From positions 1,612,001-1,676,000 of the forward strand of contig NZ_CP012559.1 in the NCBI RefSeq assembly GCF_000831645.3: DNA of 64,000 nt, in the 5' to 3' direction. This stretch comes from Companilactobacillus heilongjiangensis (GTDB taxonomy: Bacteria > Bacillota > Bacilli > Lactobacillales > Lactobacillaceae). Position numbers and translations under genes: made by a program. This document shows positions 1 through 8,186 of the stretch, piece by piece (positions within the stretch are counted from its first letter, which is position 1; each line of letters opens with the position of its first letter). Below the pieces are notes generated by a model, which was not told the DNA's origin, made no database searches, and worked only from the letters and a program-made list of their open reading frames with translations.

Positions 1-72
1 TCTGTTTTTAATAATGTTAATATGATAGCATTATAGTAAATATAATGCTGTTTTTTGAAAGGAGATTTTTCT

Positions 73-501
73 ATGGATGATTGCATCTTTTGCAAAATAA
101 TCAACAATGAAATTCCTAGTACAACAATCTATGAGGACGATGACATCAAGGCATTCTTTGATATTTCTCAAGTTACCCCAGGTCACACGCTTGTAGTACC
201 TAAGAAACATGTTCAAGATATCTTTGCCTATGACGAAGATTTAGCTGAACGTGTTTTCAAGAAGGTCCCTATGATTGCTCGTGCTATTAAAGCTTCAAAT
301 ACTGACATTATCGGTATGAACATCTGCCAAAACAATGGTGAGATTGCTTATCAAAGTGTTATGCACTCACACATCCACCTAGTGCCCCGCTATTCAAAAG
401 ACGATGATTTCTCAATGCACTGGGGAGATAACACCGGTCTAGTAAGTAATGAAGAACTACAAGCACGTGCCGACAAGATTAAACAAAACTTGGAGGACTA
501 A
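73..501 (+). CDS. hit: HIT family nucleotide-binding hydrolase
   Basis: A 142-residue histidine-triad protein. Members of the family hydrolyse or transfer nucleotide monophosphates (AMP-lysine or dinucleoside polyphosphate type substrates); the in vivo substrate here is unknown. The diagnostic triad HSHIHLVPR lies near residue 100, and an N-terminal CIFC pair suggests the zinc-binding branch. I start at the ATG at 73, preceded by AAAGGAGA at 58-65, rather than the in-frame TTG at 55, which falls on top of that site. It is followed after one base by a YtxH-like gene and then by prsA, the same hit-yhaH-prsA neighbourhood known from Bacillus. Cytoplasmic. Identification is secure. Confidence 0.93.
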   Translation: MDDCIFCKIINNEIPSTTIYEDDDIKAFFDISQVTPGHTLVVPKKHVQDIFAYDEDLAERVFKKVPMIARAIKASNTDIIGMNICQNNGEIAYQSVMHSHIHLVPRYSKDDDFSMHWGDNTGLVSNEELQARADKIKQNLED

Positions 502-502
502 T

Positions 503-796
503 ATGAAATTCTTTGCTGGATTCGTAGTTGGAACAATTTCTGGCGTTGCCGTACAGTTGTTCCAATCAAAAGACACCACACCTAGTATCAATGATACCAA
601 GTTATTTCAGAATATAAAAGATTTTAAAGATATATTAGCTGATCTCCAAAAAAATTCAGCCGTAGTTCCCGAAGTTCTCTCTGGCATTCAAAGTGACCTT
701 TCCAAATATTCCGAAAGTATCAAGCCAGATATCGAAGAATTGCAAAGTTCAATCCACGATATGCAAGAGAACCTTGATAACCTCAAGAAAAATTAG
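503..796 (+). CDS. YtxH-like small membrane-anchored protein
   Basis: A 97-residue protein with one N-terminal hydrophobic segment (about residues 2-18, with a GFVVGTISG glycine-rich motif typical of YtxH proteins), followed by a charged helical tail that probably forms a coiled coil. The start at 503 has TGGAGGA just upstream, inside the end of hit; the hit stop codon lies one base before it, so the two are translationally coupled. Function is not known. The position between hit and prsA matches the yhaH gene of Bacillus, which supports orthology by context only. It may act at the membrane near PrsA, but that is inference. Confidence 0.8.
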   Translation: MKFFAGFVVGTISGVAVQLFQSKDTTPSINDTKLFQNIKDFKDILADLQKNSAVVPEVLSGIQSDLSKYSESIKPDIEELQSSIHDMQENLDNLKKN

Positions 797-902
797 TGCC
801 AAATATGAATTTTTTGTGATTTTTTCCTAAAATGATAAACTATTCACTATTTTTTATGGTAGTCTTTTCAATTGTAGACATATTAATTAAGGATGTGTAA
901 AG

Positions 903-1808
903 ATGAATAAACGATTAACTAAATGGATCTTGGCTATCGCCGGTCTATTTATGATTACAGTTGTTGCTGCTGGTTGTTCAAGTAACAAGACTGTTGCTAC
1001 TCTAAAGGGTGGAAGAATTACCCAAGACGAATACTACAAAGAAATGAAGAGTTCTTCGTCAGGTAAACAAACACTTCAAACAATGATCATCACAAAAGCC
1101 CTTGAAGACCAATATGGTAAGGATGTATCCACAAAGCAAGTAAACAGTGAATACAACAAGTACAAGAGTCAATATGGTTCATCATTCAGCTCTATTCTTC
1201 AACAAAATGGTATGACAACTGCTCAATTCAAGAAGAACATTCGTACTAACCTTCTAACAAAGGTTGCTTTGAAGAAGAACAAGACAGTTTCAAATGCAGA
1301 TCTTAAGAAGGAATGGAAGAGTTACCAACCTAAGATTCAAGTTGCACAAATTCTTGTAAGTAAAGAAGACACTGCTAAAGAAGTTATTACAAAACTTCAA
1401 AACGGTGAAGACTTCGCCAAGTTAGCTAAGGAATACTCAACTGACTCAGCTACAAAAGACAAAGGTGGTAAGATGGCTGCCTTTGATAACGATACAACAA
1501 GCATCGATACTGACTTTAAGACAGCTGCATACAAGTTAGCTAAAGTCGGCGACTACTCAGATACACCTGTTAAGACAAGCTACGGTTACAGTGTTATCAA
1601 ACTTGTTAAGAAACCTGCTAAGGGTAAGATGAGCGATCACACAGCAGAACTTAAATCTAAGCTATATGCTTCATGGATGCAAGATTCAACTGTTATGCAA
1701 AAGGTTATCTCTAAAGTCTTGAAGAAGGCTGATGTATCTATTAAAGATAGCGACTTGAAGGATGTTCTTTCAGGTTACGTTTCATCAACTTCATCAGCAA
1801 AGAAATAA
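903..1808 (+). CDS. prsA: Foldase lipoprotein PrsA
   Basis: A 301-residue lipoprotein of the parvulin-type peptidyl-prolyl isomerase family that helps secreted proteins fold outside the membrane. The N-terminus has a basic start, a hydrophobic core and a lipobox VAAGC with Cys25 as the lipidated residue. A parvulin domain spans about residues 140-235, from the IQVAQILV strand to GYSVIKLV. Flanking helical regions are Lys- and Ser-rich. The ATG at 903 has AAGGATG about seven bases upstream. An intrinsic terminator follows directly. Length and layout are normal for the family. Confidence 0.95.
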   Translation: MNKRLTKWILAIAGLFMITVVAAGCSSNKTVATLKGGRITQDEYYKEMKSSSSGKQTLQTMIITKALEDQYGKDVSTKQVNSEYNKYKSQYGSSFSSILQQNGMTTAQFKKNIRTNLLTKVALKKNKTVSNADLKKEWKSYQPKIQVAQILVSKEDTAKEVITKLQNGEDFAKLAKEYSTDSATKDKGGKMAAFDNDTTSIDTDFKTAAYKLAKVGDYSDTPVKTSYGYSVIKLVKKPAKGKMSDHTAELKSKLYASWMQDSTVMQKVISKVLKKADVSIKDSDLKDVLSGYVSSTSSAKK

Positions 1809-1822
1809 TTTAATAAACAATC

Positions 1823-1856
1823 AATAACGTTGGTAAATTCCAGCGTTATTTTTTTT
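1823..1856 (+). terminator. Terminator of prsA
   Basis: Arms AATAACGTTGG and CCAGCGTTATT around a six-base loop, followed by eight T. It ends the hit-prsA transcript before the repeat copy downstream. Confidence 0.85.
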
Positions 1857-1878
1857 GCTCTTGTTTATATATATATGT

Positions 1879-2060
1879 GCCGTCTCCGGTTGTCAGTAAA
1901 TATAGTCCCCAGTGAGGACCGGTCCGAGCCAAGGTCTCGTACCTCGATTTGAAGCCTTGCCATAGTTCGGCAAGTCTCCAAAGTCGCCCTGTGGTGTAAA
2001 GGCTGAAGCCTTAACGCCACCTCCACTGTTTACTATATTTACTGACAACCTCCGACTATT
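1879..2060 (+). repeat. Structured intergenic repeat, copy R1
   Basis: Full copy in the orientation that starts GCCGTCTCC and ends CCGACTA. The outer arms at 1888-1906 and 2032-2050 are 19/19 complementary. Inside lie hairpin 1 (GTCCGAG/CTCGTAC, loop CCAAGGT), hairpin 2 (CTTGCC/GGCAAG) and hairpin 3 (TAAAGGC/GCCTTAA, loop TGAA). It lies about 20 bases past the prsA terminator, in the same sense as prsA. Confidence 0.9.
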
Positions 2061-2464
2061 TTATTTCTGACAACTAACTTCTTCCATAGATTTGATGCAG
2101 TGGTTTTCAAATTAGACCTGCAATTAAAAAATATTTTTATAACTTTAAAAGAAGCTTGCTTGGCTATTCATTAAATTAATAATTGTTCATACATCCTAAA
2201 CAAAAAGTTCAAGCTGACAACGCTAATATCTCCGTTACTTAAAAACTATTTTTAAGAATTCCTCAATATCTGATACAACAGCCACAATAATAATTATAAT
2301 TAGAATGAATGTTGTTATTTAACATCAATGACATTAAGTTTTATCTTGGGATTCAACCAGAGTCTCTCCATTCCTTATTGTTAACTAAAATTAACTTTCT
2401 AGAATTACAATTTATTAACTCTATTAATTTATTTTTAGAGGCTCTTTATTGCGGCTTCTTTCAC
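2061..2464. other. Long AT-rich intergenic region upstream of usp
   Basis: About 400 bases with no convincing gene. A 60-codon open frame at 2309-2491 lacks a ribosome site and has no recognisable protein character. I see no strong hairpin-plus-T signal. Structured RNAs are known upstream of usp genes in some lactobacilli, but I cannot recognise one here by eye. Confidence 0.5.
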
Positions 2465-2492
2465 TTGTGTTGCCATTTTGTACATGTATGAT
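2465..2492 (+). promoter_or_regulatory. Likely usp promoter
   Basis: TTGTGT at 2465-2470 and TATGAT at 2487-2492 with a 16-base spacer. It would give a leader of about 18 bases before the strong AGGAGG site of the stress protein gene. Confidence 0.5.
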
Positions 2493-2516
2493 AATGGTAT
2501 TAGGAGGAAATATTTT

Positions 2517-2978
2517 ATGGATAATAAAGAAATTCAAGATCCTTTAATTTACAGACGTATTTTACTTACGGTTGATGAGGACGATCACGAGTCTACTACC
2601 CGTGCTTTTCGTTTTGCCATCACCCTTGCTCACGATTACGATGCCACTTTGGGAATTGTTTCTGTTATGGAAAGTGAAGATATTAACATTTTCGATTCTT
2701 TAACTCCATCTAAAATCAGTGAGAAACGTGAAGATTTAAAGAAATCAGTTCAAGAATACGTTAAAGCAGCTGAAGATAATGGTTTGAAAAAGGTTGAACC
2801 GCTTGCTTATGAAGGTGGCGACGTTGACGACGTCATCCTAGAACGTGTGATTCCAGATTTTAAACCGGATTTGATAGTAACTGGAGCTGACACTCAATTC
2901 CCCCACTCTAAAATTAGTGGTGCGATTGGACCTAGATTAGCTAAGCGTGCCCCTGTTTCAGTTATTGTCGTTCGTTAA
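2517..2978 (+). CDS. Universal stress protein UspA family
   Basis: A 153-residue single-domain UspA protein. The family binds ATP or AMP in an alpha/beta fold and modulates stress survival. Visible features are the N-terminal strand RRILLTVD with the first acidic residues, and a C-terminal strand region LIVTGAD...APVSVIVVR. The usual G-2x-G-9x-G-S/T nucleotide loop is degenerate, so it may not hydrolyse ATP. I start at the ATG at 2517 because AGGAGG lies at 2503-2508; the upstream ATG at 2478 has no such site. mntH follows after 53 bases in the same direction with no terminator between, so the two probably form one transcript. Confidence 0.9.
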   Translation: MDNKEIQDPLIYRRILLTVDEDDHESTTRAFRFAITLAHDYDATLGIVSVMESEDINIFDSLTPSKISEKREDLKKSVQEYVKAAEDNGLKKVEPLAYEGGDVDDVILERVIPDFKPDLIVTGADTQFPHSKISGAIGPRLAKRAPVSVIVVR

Positions 2979-3031
2979 AAAAGGAACCTCACAAGTAGAA
3001 TTAACAAACTACGAAAAGAGGTCTTGTCATT

Positions 3032-4399
3032 TTGAAACACAAGAATGATAAAGAACACGAAAGCAAATTCATCGAGGATACTGGCAAGCAACGAAAGAGT
3101 CTTGACGAGATCAATGGCTCAATCGATGTTCCTGACAATGCCGGTTATTTTAAAACTCTATTAGCCTACACTGGACCAGGGGCGCTAATTGCGGTTGGTT
3201 ACATGGATCCTGGTAACTGGATTACATCTATCGGTGGTGGTGCGCAATTCAAATACATCCTGCTGAGCGTTGTTTTACTATCTAGTTTAATTGCGATGTT
3301 GTTGCAGGCAATGTCAGCTCGCTTAGGTATTGTTACCGGACGTGACTTGGCACAACTAACCCGTGAACGAACTTCAAAAACTGGTGGCCTTATCCTGTGG
3401 ATTATCACTGAGGCTGCTATCATGGCAACTGATGTGGCGGAAATCATCGGTTCTGGTATTGCACTGGAATTGCTATTCGGATTTCCACTGATTCTCGGTA
3501 TTACTATCACTGCCTTTGATGTTTTGATCTTATTGTTCCTAATGCGTTTAGGATTTCATAAAATTGAAGCGATTGTCGCTACTTTAGTTGCCGTTATCCT
3601 GTTTGTCTTCGCATATGAAGTATTTTTGTCAAAGCCTGATGCCTTAGGTGTTTTGGGTGGATATGTCCCTAGAGCTAAAATTCTAACTAATCAACCAATG
3701 TTGTACATGGCCCTAGGTATCGTTGGTGCAACCGTTATGCCCCATGACTTATACCTTGGTTCATCAATTTCTCAAACTAGAAAGTATGATATTCATGATC
3801 ATGCTTCAGTCAAAAAGACAATTAGGTTTACGATTGCTGATTCAAATATTCAATTAACACTCGCCTTTGTCGTCAATAGTTTGTTACTGATCTTAGGTGC
3901 TGCTTTATTTTACGGAACTCATAGTGATTTAGGCCGTTTCGCCGACTTATTCAATGCTTTAAGTGATTCGAAAATCGTTGGTGCGATTGCCAGCCCAATG
4001 TTGAGTATGCTTTTCGCAATTGCCCTCCTAGCTTCTGGTCAAAGTTCAACAATCACCGGGACCCTTGCTGGACAGATGATTATGGAAGGATTTATTCACT
4101 TGAGAATGCCTCTTTGGGCACAAAGACTTTTAACACGTCTAATCTCAATCACCCCAGTTTTGGCCTTCGCCATTTATTACAAAGGTAACGAAGCTAAAAT
4201 TGAAAGTCTATTAACATTCTCACAGGTCTTCCTATCAATAGCGTTGCCATTTGCAATGATCCCATTGATTATCTTTACTAGTGATAAGAAGTTGATGGGG
4301 TCATTTGTTAATCGGAAATGGGTCAAGTATGTCTCTTGGGTCGTGGCTGTCATTTTGATTATTTTAAATCTTCAGTTGATTTGGACTACATTGTTTTAG
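3032..4399 (+). CDS. mntH: Manganese/divalent metal transporter, NRAMP family
   Basis: A 455-residue NRAMP transporter with about 11 membrane helices that takes up Mn(II) by proton symport. The metal-site motif DPGNW in helix 1 and [11 protein letters not shown] in helix 6 are both present, including the Met-Pro-His that favours Mn over Ca. The start is a TTG at 3032 with AAAGAGG about 10 bases upstream; no better start precedes the conserved region. A close paralogue lies at 31221-32594 with the same DEINGSI motif before helix 1. The stop codon is followed after four bases by repeat copy R2, with no classical terminator between. Confidence 0.94.
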   Translation: MKHKNDKEHESKFIEDTGKQRKSLDEINGSIDVPDNAGYFKTLLAYTGPGALIAVGYMDPGNWITSIGGGAQFKYILLSVVLLSSLIAMLLQAMSARLGIVTGRDLAQLTRERTSKTGGLILWIITEAAIMATDVAEIIGSGIALELLFGFPLILGITITAFDVLILLFLMRLGFHKIEAIVATLVAVILFVFAYEVFLSKPDALGVLGGYVPRAKILTNQPMLYMALGIVGATVMPHDLYLGSSISQTRKYDIHDHASVKKTIRFTIADSNIQLTLAFVVNSLLLILGAALFYGTHSDLGRFADLFNALSDSKIVGAIASPMLSMLFAIALLASGQSSTITGTLAGQMIMEGFIHLRMPLWAQRLLTRLISITPVLAFAIYYKGNEAKIESLLTFSQVFLSIALPFAMIPLIIFTSDKKLMGSFVNRKWVKYVSWVVAVILIILNLQLIWTTLF

Positions 4400-4437
4400 G
4401 GTTTGCCGTTTCCAGAACTGAGAGTATTCATCTGCTG

Positions 4438-6323
4438 ATCGAGTAGGAGGTATCTCACGATACCGACCTCTCACACCACCGTACGTACGGTTCCGTATAC
4501 GGCGGTTCATTAATTTAAGCATTTTGCAAAGACTGGAGTCTTTTGGTCATGTCTATTAGGCCAAAAGATTCTAGCTTTTTCTTGCTTAGGGCGTGTTGCA
4601 CCACACTGCTGTGCGCTGTTCGCCAGTATCCTTTACTGGAGTTTGCACAGATAAACGCTTGACGCCGTGTCACGCCTAATTTAACCAACTTCCTATACTT
4701 TGCTTTGGGTCTTTTCCATGACTTCCAAATATATTGTCTAATACGTGCTCGCAACCAAGAATCAAGTTTTCTGATAAAATCCTTCATCGCACCAATTCCA
4801 TAGTAATTGAGCCATCCAACCATCTTTTGTCTTATTTCTTTCAGGATAACTTCAAGCTTTCGACCTCGATTCCTCTTTGTGAGTTTTCTTAGCGATTGCT
4901 TGACCCTCTTTTCGGCTTGATAGCTCGGGCGTAAACATACGCCCTTGTTGGTAAAGCCTAAAGAGAATCCTAAAAACTTTGACTTTGTTGGCACTGTAAT
5001 TTTGGTCTTTTCTTGGTTTAAAGTTAGCTTTAAACCACTTTCTAGGAACCTTGAAATACTATTCAGGACTCTTCTTCCTGCTCGTTTACTTTTGACATAA
5101 ATATTACAGTCATCAGCGTAGCGGACGAATTTATGACCACGGGTGGTCAATAACTTGTCCAGCTCATTTAAATATATGTTGGCCAAGAGTGGAGAAAGGT
5201 TACCGCCTTGAGGCGTACCTTTTTCCATTTCTTGAAATAGTTTTCCATCCATTACGCCACTGGTTAGGAACTTACGAATTAGATTTAACAACCATTCATC
5301 ATCAGTATATTGCTTGATGAACTTGATAAGTAAATCATGGTTCACCGTGTCGAAGTAAGACTTTAGGTCAAGGTCTATCACAACGTGATAGCCTTGCTTG
5401 TAAAAACTCACAACCTGTTTTACTGCGTCATGGGCACTTCGATTTGGTCTAAATCCAAAGCTGTTGTTAGAGAAGATTTTCTCAAAGATAGGGCTCATAA
5501 CCTGCGCCACTGCTTGTTGTACCACACGGTCGAAGACTGTTGGTATACCAAGCTTACGCATAGTCCCATTTGGCTTAGGTATTTCTACCCTTTTGACGGG
5601 GCTAGGTTTATAAGTTGAATCACTTAAGGACTTAAGTAGTGCTTCCTTGTTCTTACGAATATAGTCGAACAAGTCATAGACAGTCATTCCATCTATGCCA
5701 GCTCCACCCTTGTTTTCCTTGACTCGCTTATAGGCTCTATTGAGATTATTTTCATCTAAAACTAGTTGCTTAAATGAAATGCCATTCTTATTCGTATTTT
5801 CGCCAGAAGCGGCGCTACGTACCATCATTTGTTCACATATGTGAGCATTAAAATGGTCGAATTTACATTCTATTTTCTGCGATTGTCGCATCGCTTCCAC
5901 CTCCAATATCGAAAAGAATTATTAATGTTCAGTCCTTCGTCGCAAAGCGACTACTATGACCTCTGCTGACTTCTGCATCGTTCAGTTAGACATCACGGCC
6001 TAATTTGTCTGTAGGACTCATTTCGAGTCCTTGCCAGACATTCGATACAGACCTCCCTGGGTAAGAACGTTAACTTTCGTACCATGTAGCTGTTGGCTCT
6101 ACTTGATTTGCCCTTGCAGTAGTGATCGGATTTGAATTCCGCGGCACCCTTATCCTGCAAATCCAGCCTTATAGCCACTTCTTGTACATCAGCTCGGTAC
6201 TTTGCCTTGGACTTCCTTCAGATTCCACCTCACGATGGACACCCTTGTCCTAAGCTAGTGATTCCGACTACTACGGTTCACAGAGGACTTTCACCTCTAA
6301 GTTAACGCCCATGCCAGGCGCAC
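4438..6323 (-). mobile_element. Group II intron with maturase ORF
   Basis: An 1886-base intron read on the minus strand. The 5' end is GTGCGCC at 6323. Domain V (about 4468-4507) shows the CCGTATACGG and CCGTACGTACGG stem typical of bacterial group II introns. Domain VI follows and the 3' end is ...TCGAT at 4438, giving the usual terminal AY. Both boundaries are fixed by comparison with uninterrupted repeat copies: the empty site reads CCGCG-CAGCAG, as in copy R7. The element is therefore a complete, probably recent insertion within a structured repeat. Confidence 0.9.
4515..5891 (-). CDS. ltrA: Group II intron reverse transcriptase/maturase
   Basis: A 458-residue intron-encoded protein. Reverse transcriptase blocks run from about residue 60 to 320, with GIPTVFDRVVQQA, the NSFGFRPNRSAHDA block and the catalytic YADD. 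They are followed by a maturase X domain with the WLNYYGIGAM stretch. No HNH endonuclease domain is visible at the C-terminus, as in introns that insert into single-stranded or hairpin DNA. I start at the ATG at 5891 (MRQSQ), which has GGAGG eight bases upstream; the frame also opens at 5906. It splices and mobilises the host intron. Confidence 0.93.
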   Translation of the reverse strand: MRQSQKIECKFDHFNAHICEQMMVRSAASGENTNKNGISFKQLVLDENNLNRAYKRVKENKGGAGIDGMTVYDLFDYIRKNKEALLKSLSDSTYKPSPVKRVEIPKPNGTMRKLGIPTVFDRVVQQAVAQVMSPIFEKIFSNNSFGFRPNRSAHDAVKQVVSFYKQGYHVVIDLDLKSYFDTVNHDLLIKFIKQYTDDEWLLNLIRKFLTSGVMDGKLFQEMEKGTPQGGNLSPLLANIYLNELDKLLTTRGHKFVRYADDCNIYVKSKRAGRRVLNSISRFLESGLKLTLNQEKTKITVPTKSKFLGFSLGFTNKGVCLRPSYQAEKRVKQSLRKLTKRNRGRKLEVILKEIRQKMVGWLNYYGIGAMKDFIRKLDSWLRARIRQYIWKSWKRPKAKYRKLVKLGVTRRQAFICANSSKGYWRTAHSSVVQHALSKKKLESFGLIDMTKRLQSLQNA

Positions 6324-6536
6324 CGCGGTACGGTTCGAGCCAAAGAGCGGTCTCGAACCTCGGTTGAAGCCTTTCCAAAACCCGGAAAGTCTCCAACACG
6401 CCCGGTGGTGTAATTGCTAAAGCAATAACGCCACTTTCGCTGCTGATGAATACCCTCAGTTCTTCCAACTAATTTATTTTTTAAATTAATAAATAATCAA
6501 ACTAAAAATATTTTTTAAAATTAACTTATACAATTC

Positions 6537-6581
6537 AAAAAAGTTTAGCAACCAATCAATCTGGTTACTAAGCTTTTTCGT
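6537..6581 (-). terminator. Bidirectional terminator 3' of rsgA
   Basis: Arms AGTTTAGCAACCA and TGGTTACTAAGCT flanked by A and T runs. It ends rsgA leftward and could also stop rightward transcription from the repeat. Closely related hairpins occur at 8046-8088 and 30522-30561. Confidence 0.8.
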
Positions 6582-6621
6582 TTCAGTTAAGGTCATCTAG
6601 ACATTTCAGCTAAACCACAGT

Positions 6622-7692
6622 CTATCTTTTTCCCATTTTGCGATATTTTTTTATGTGCGCCTTCATTTCTTTTTTACTGCCAAACAATCGATTTATTTTT
6701 TCATTTTCTAACTGCTTCGAATTCAATCCATTGTATGACATTTCGTGTTGCAACTTTTGATAACTTTTAAATCTATCGGGATCTAAATCTCCGACTTCAA
6801 TGGCAGCTTTTATTGCACACCCTGGTTCATTGGTATGTGTGCAATTTCTAAACTTGCATTGTCCTGCTAATTCTTCGATGTCATCAAATGTTTTTGACAA
6901 GTTACCTGTAAATATTTTTAACTCACGCATTCCTGGGGTGTCTATTACGACTCCGCCATTGGGTACTGGTAACATTTGTCGATGTGTCGTTGTGTGTCTT
7001 CCCTTGCCATCATCTGCTCTAATCGTCTTAGTTGTTAAAACTGCTTTACCGATTAAATGATTTATCAAAGTCGACTTACCAACGCCTGATGATCCGACTA
7101 GAGCAACTGTTTTTCCGGCCACAGTATATTTGTCTAAGTTTTCAAATCCTTCATTATTTTCCGCTGAACAGACGACAATATCCGTCCCTAAACTTACTTC
7201 TTCTAACTCAAGCATCTTTTCTTCCAAGTCTTGGCATAAATCTGATTTTGTCAAAACAATAACTGGTGTTGCACCACTATCCCAAACGACTGTCAGATAA
7301 CGTTCAATTCTGCGGACATTGAAGTTTTCATTCAGCGACATACAGATGAGAATATAATCAACATTGGCAACAATCACTTGCCCTGACTTCTGTGAACCAG
7401 ACGAACTTCGTTTCATTAAACTTTTACGTTTCAAAATATTATGAATTATCGCTTGCGTATCATCAATAATGGAAACCATTACCCAATCTCCCACTGCTGG
7501 AAAACCATCCTGTGAATCAGATTGATACTCAAACTTACCTGAAACTTTGGCATTCAATTCACCTTCAGCACTTATCACTTTATACATATTACGTTGCTGT
7601 TCAATTACACGAGCAAGACTTAAATCATTATATTGCTTTGATTCCAATTCAATTTTTTCTGTTAATCCGTATTTTTTTAAAGTATTATTCAA
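6622..7692 (-). CDS. rsgA: Ribosome small subunit-dependent GTPase RsgA (probable paralogue)
   Basis: A 356-residue circularly permuted GTPase. An N-terminal OB-fold (about residues 25-95) is followed by the G4 motif TKSD, then the P-loop GSSGVGKST, the G3 motif DTPGMREL and a C-terminal zinc finger (CKFRNCTHTNEPGC). The family matures or checks the 30S subunit. The usual firmicute rsgA sits beside prpC-prkC-rpe; here the gene stands alone behind a terminator-bearing leader, so it may be a second, condition-specific copy. The start is a TTG at 7692 with AAGGGA about 11 bases upstream. Confidence 0.88.
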   Translation of the reverse strand: MNNTLKKYGLTEKIELESKQYNDLSLARVIEQQRNMYKVISAEGELNAKVSGKFEYQSDSQDGFPAVGDWVMVSIIDDTQAIIHNILKRKSLMKRSSSGSQKSGQVIVANVDYILICMSLNENFNVRRIERYLTVVWDSGATPVIVLTKSDLCQDLEEKMLELEEVSLGTDIVVCSAENNEGFENLDKYTVAGKTVALVGSSGVGKSTLINHLIGKAVLTTKTIRADDGKGRHTTTHRQMLPVPNGGVVIDTPGMRELKIFTGNLSKTFDDIEELAGQCKFRNCTHTNEPGCAIKAAIEVGDLDPDRFKSYQKLQHEMSYNGLNSKQLENEKINRLFGSKKEMKAHIKKYRKMGKR

Positions 7693-7739
7693 TTTTTATT
7701 TTTCCCTTCGCGTTGGGCATACCCACAACTCGCGAGAAC

Positions 7740-7764
7740 AAAAAAGCGCAGTTACCCACTGCGC
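7740..7764 (-). terminator. Attenuator terminator in the rsgA leader
   Basis: Minus-strand hairpin GCGCAGT/ACTGCGC at 7746-7764 followed by six T, about 50 bases upstream of the rsgA start and about 150 bases downstream of the promoter. Its position between a strong promoter and the gene is that of an attenuator rather than of a gene end. Confidence 0.75.
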
Positions 7765-7875
7765 ACAAATAACTAGAAGTAATGAGAGCTACGCTTCTTC
7801 AGTTATCAATAAGGTGGGTACACTAAACAAAGCAGAACATTGTCTGCTAAAATTTTGTGTTCGTTTAAAACTACC

Positions 7876-7908
7876 TTATTGAATATCCAGCATATACGTA
7901 CCTCTCAT
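7876..7908 (-). CDS. Putative 10-residue leader peptide
   Basis: ATG to TAA encoding MRGTYMLDIQ at the very start of the rsgA leader, about seven bases from the predicted transcription start. No Shine-Dalgarno site is visible, so it would need near-leaderless initiation. Its stop codon overlaps the CAATAAGGT pairing strand, so ribosome stalling could change the leader fold. Translation is unproven. Confidence 0.35.
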   Translation of the reverse strand: MRGTYMLDIQ

Positions 7909-7921
7909 ATTTATTAGGCAT

Positions 7922-7951
7922 ACAATATCACGATATGAAGTTAATTGTCAA
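7922..7951 (-). promoter_or_regulatory. Promoter of the rsgA leader
   Basis: Consensus TTGACA (complement of 7946-7951) and TATTGT (complement of 7922-7927) with an 18-base spacer. Predicted start near 7915. Confidence 0.75.
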
Positions 7952-7959
7952 TTTGTACC

Positions 7960-7997
7960 GCCGTTTCCAGAACTGAGAGTATTCATCCAACTAATTT
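7960..7997 (+). repeat. Repeat remnant R3 (end fragment)
   Basis: GCCGTTTCC plus the arm AGAACTGAGAGTATTCATC, identical to the start of R2, joined directly to the far end CCAACTAATTT, which also matches R2. The whole interior is missing, so this is an internal deletion of an R2-like copy. Confidence 0.8.
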
Positions 7998-8045
7998 TTT
8001 TATTGATGGTAAATTTAATCAACTTCCATCACACATCCCAATACC

Positions 8046-8088
8046 TAAAAAAGCTTAGTAACCAAAGAATCTGATTACTAAGCTTTTT
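8046..8088 (-). terminator. Terminator 3' of yhaM
   Basis: Arms AGCTTAGTAACCA and TGATTACTAAGCT (imperfect) between A and T runs, about 100 bases past the yhaM stop codon. Confidence 0.7.
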
Positions 8089-8186
8089 ACCTATTCAAAT
8101 AAATCTAATTTAACTACATCAATTCAAAATACTATAATCATACTACTTTTCACAAAACATGAGGCAACCTCTGGCGGAATCCCAAG

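Larger units (their letters stand above)
4404..6475 (+). repeat. Structured repeat copy R2, split by a group II intron
   Basis: The 5' arm (4404-4437) and the remainder (6324-6475) join into one normal full copy when 4438-6323 is removed. Outer arms AGAACTGAGAGTATTCAT and ATGAATACCCTCAGTTCT are complementary with one wobble. Hairpin 1 is a perfect GTTCGAG/CTCGAAC and hairpin 3 is TAATTGC/GCAATAA. It begins four bases after the mntH stop codon, in the same sense. Confidence 0.9.
7693..7915 (-). promoter_or_regulatory. Structured 5' leader of rsgA with short leader ORF
   Basis: A leader of about 220 bases. It contains a 10-codon reading frame at 7876-7908 (MRGTYMLDIQ) and a long-range stem CAATAAGGT/ACCTTATTG. 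It also has a stem joining AACTGAAGAAG to CTTCTAGTT, then the terminator, then a final TGGGTATGCCCA hairpin near the rsgA ribosome site. GAGAGGTACG near the start can pair with CGTAGCTCTC, which competes with the middle stem. Mutually exclusive pairings plus a terminator imply transcription attenuation. The signal is unknown. Confidence 0.6.

Noticed and set aside
2061-2464. A 6S-like or usp-linked structured RNA upstream of the stress protein gene
   Set aside because: No long closing stem or central bubble could be found by eye; a covariance search would be needed.
2309-2491. 60-codon frame upstream of usp
   Set aside because: No ribosome site, hydrophobic low-complexity composition, and it overlaps the likely usp promoter.
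5385-5618. Plus-strand frames within the intron protein gene
   Set aside because: Shadows of the reverse transcriptase gene with no start signals.
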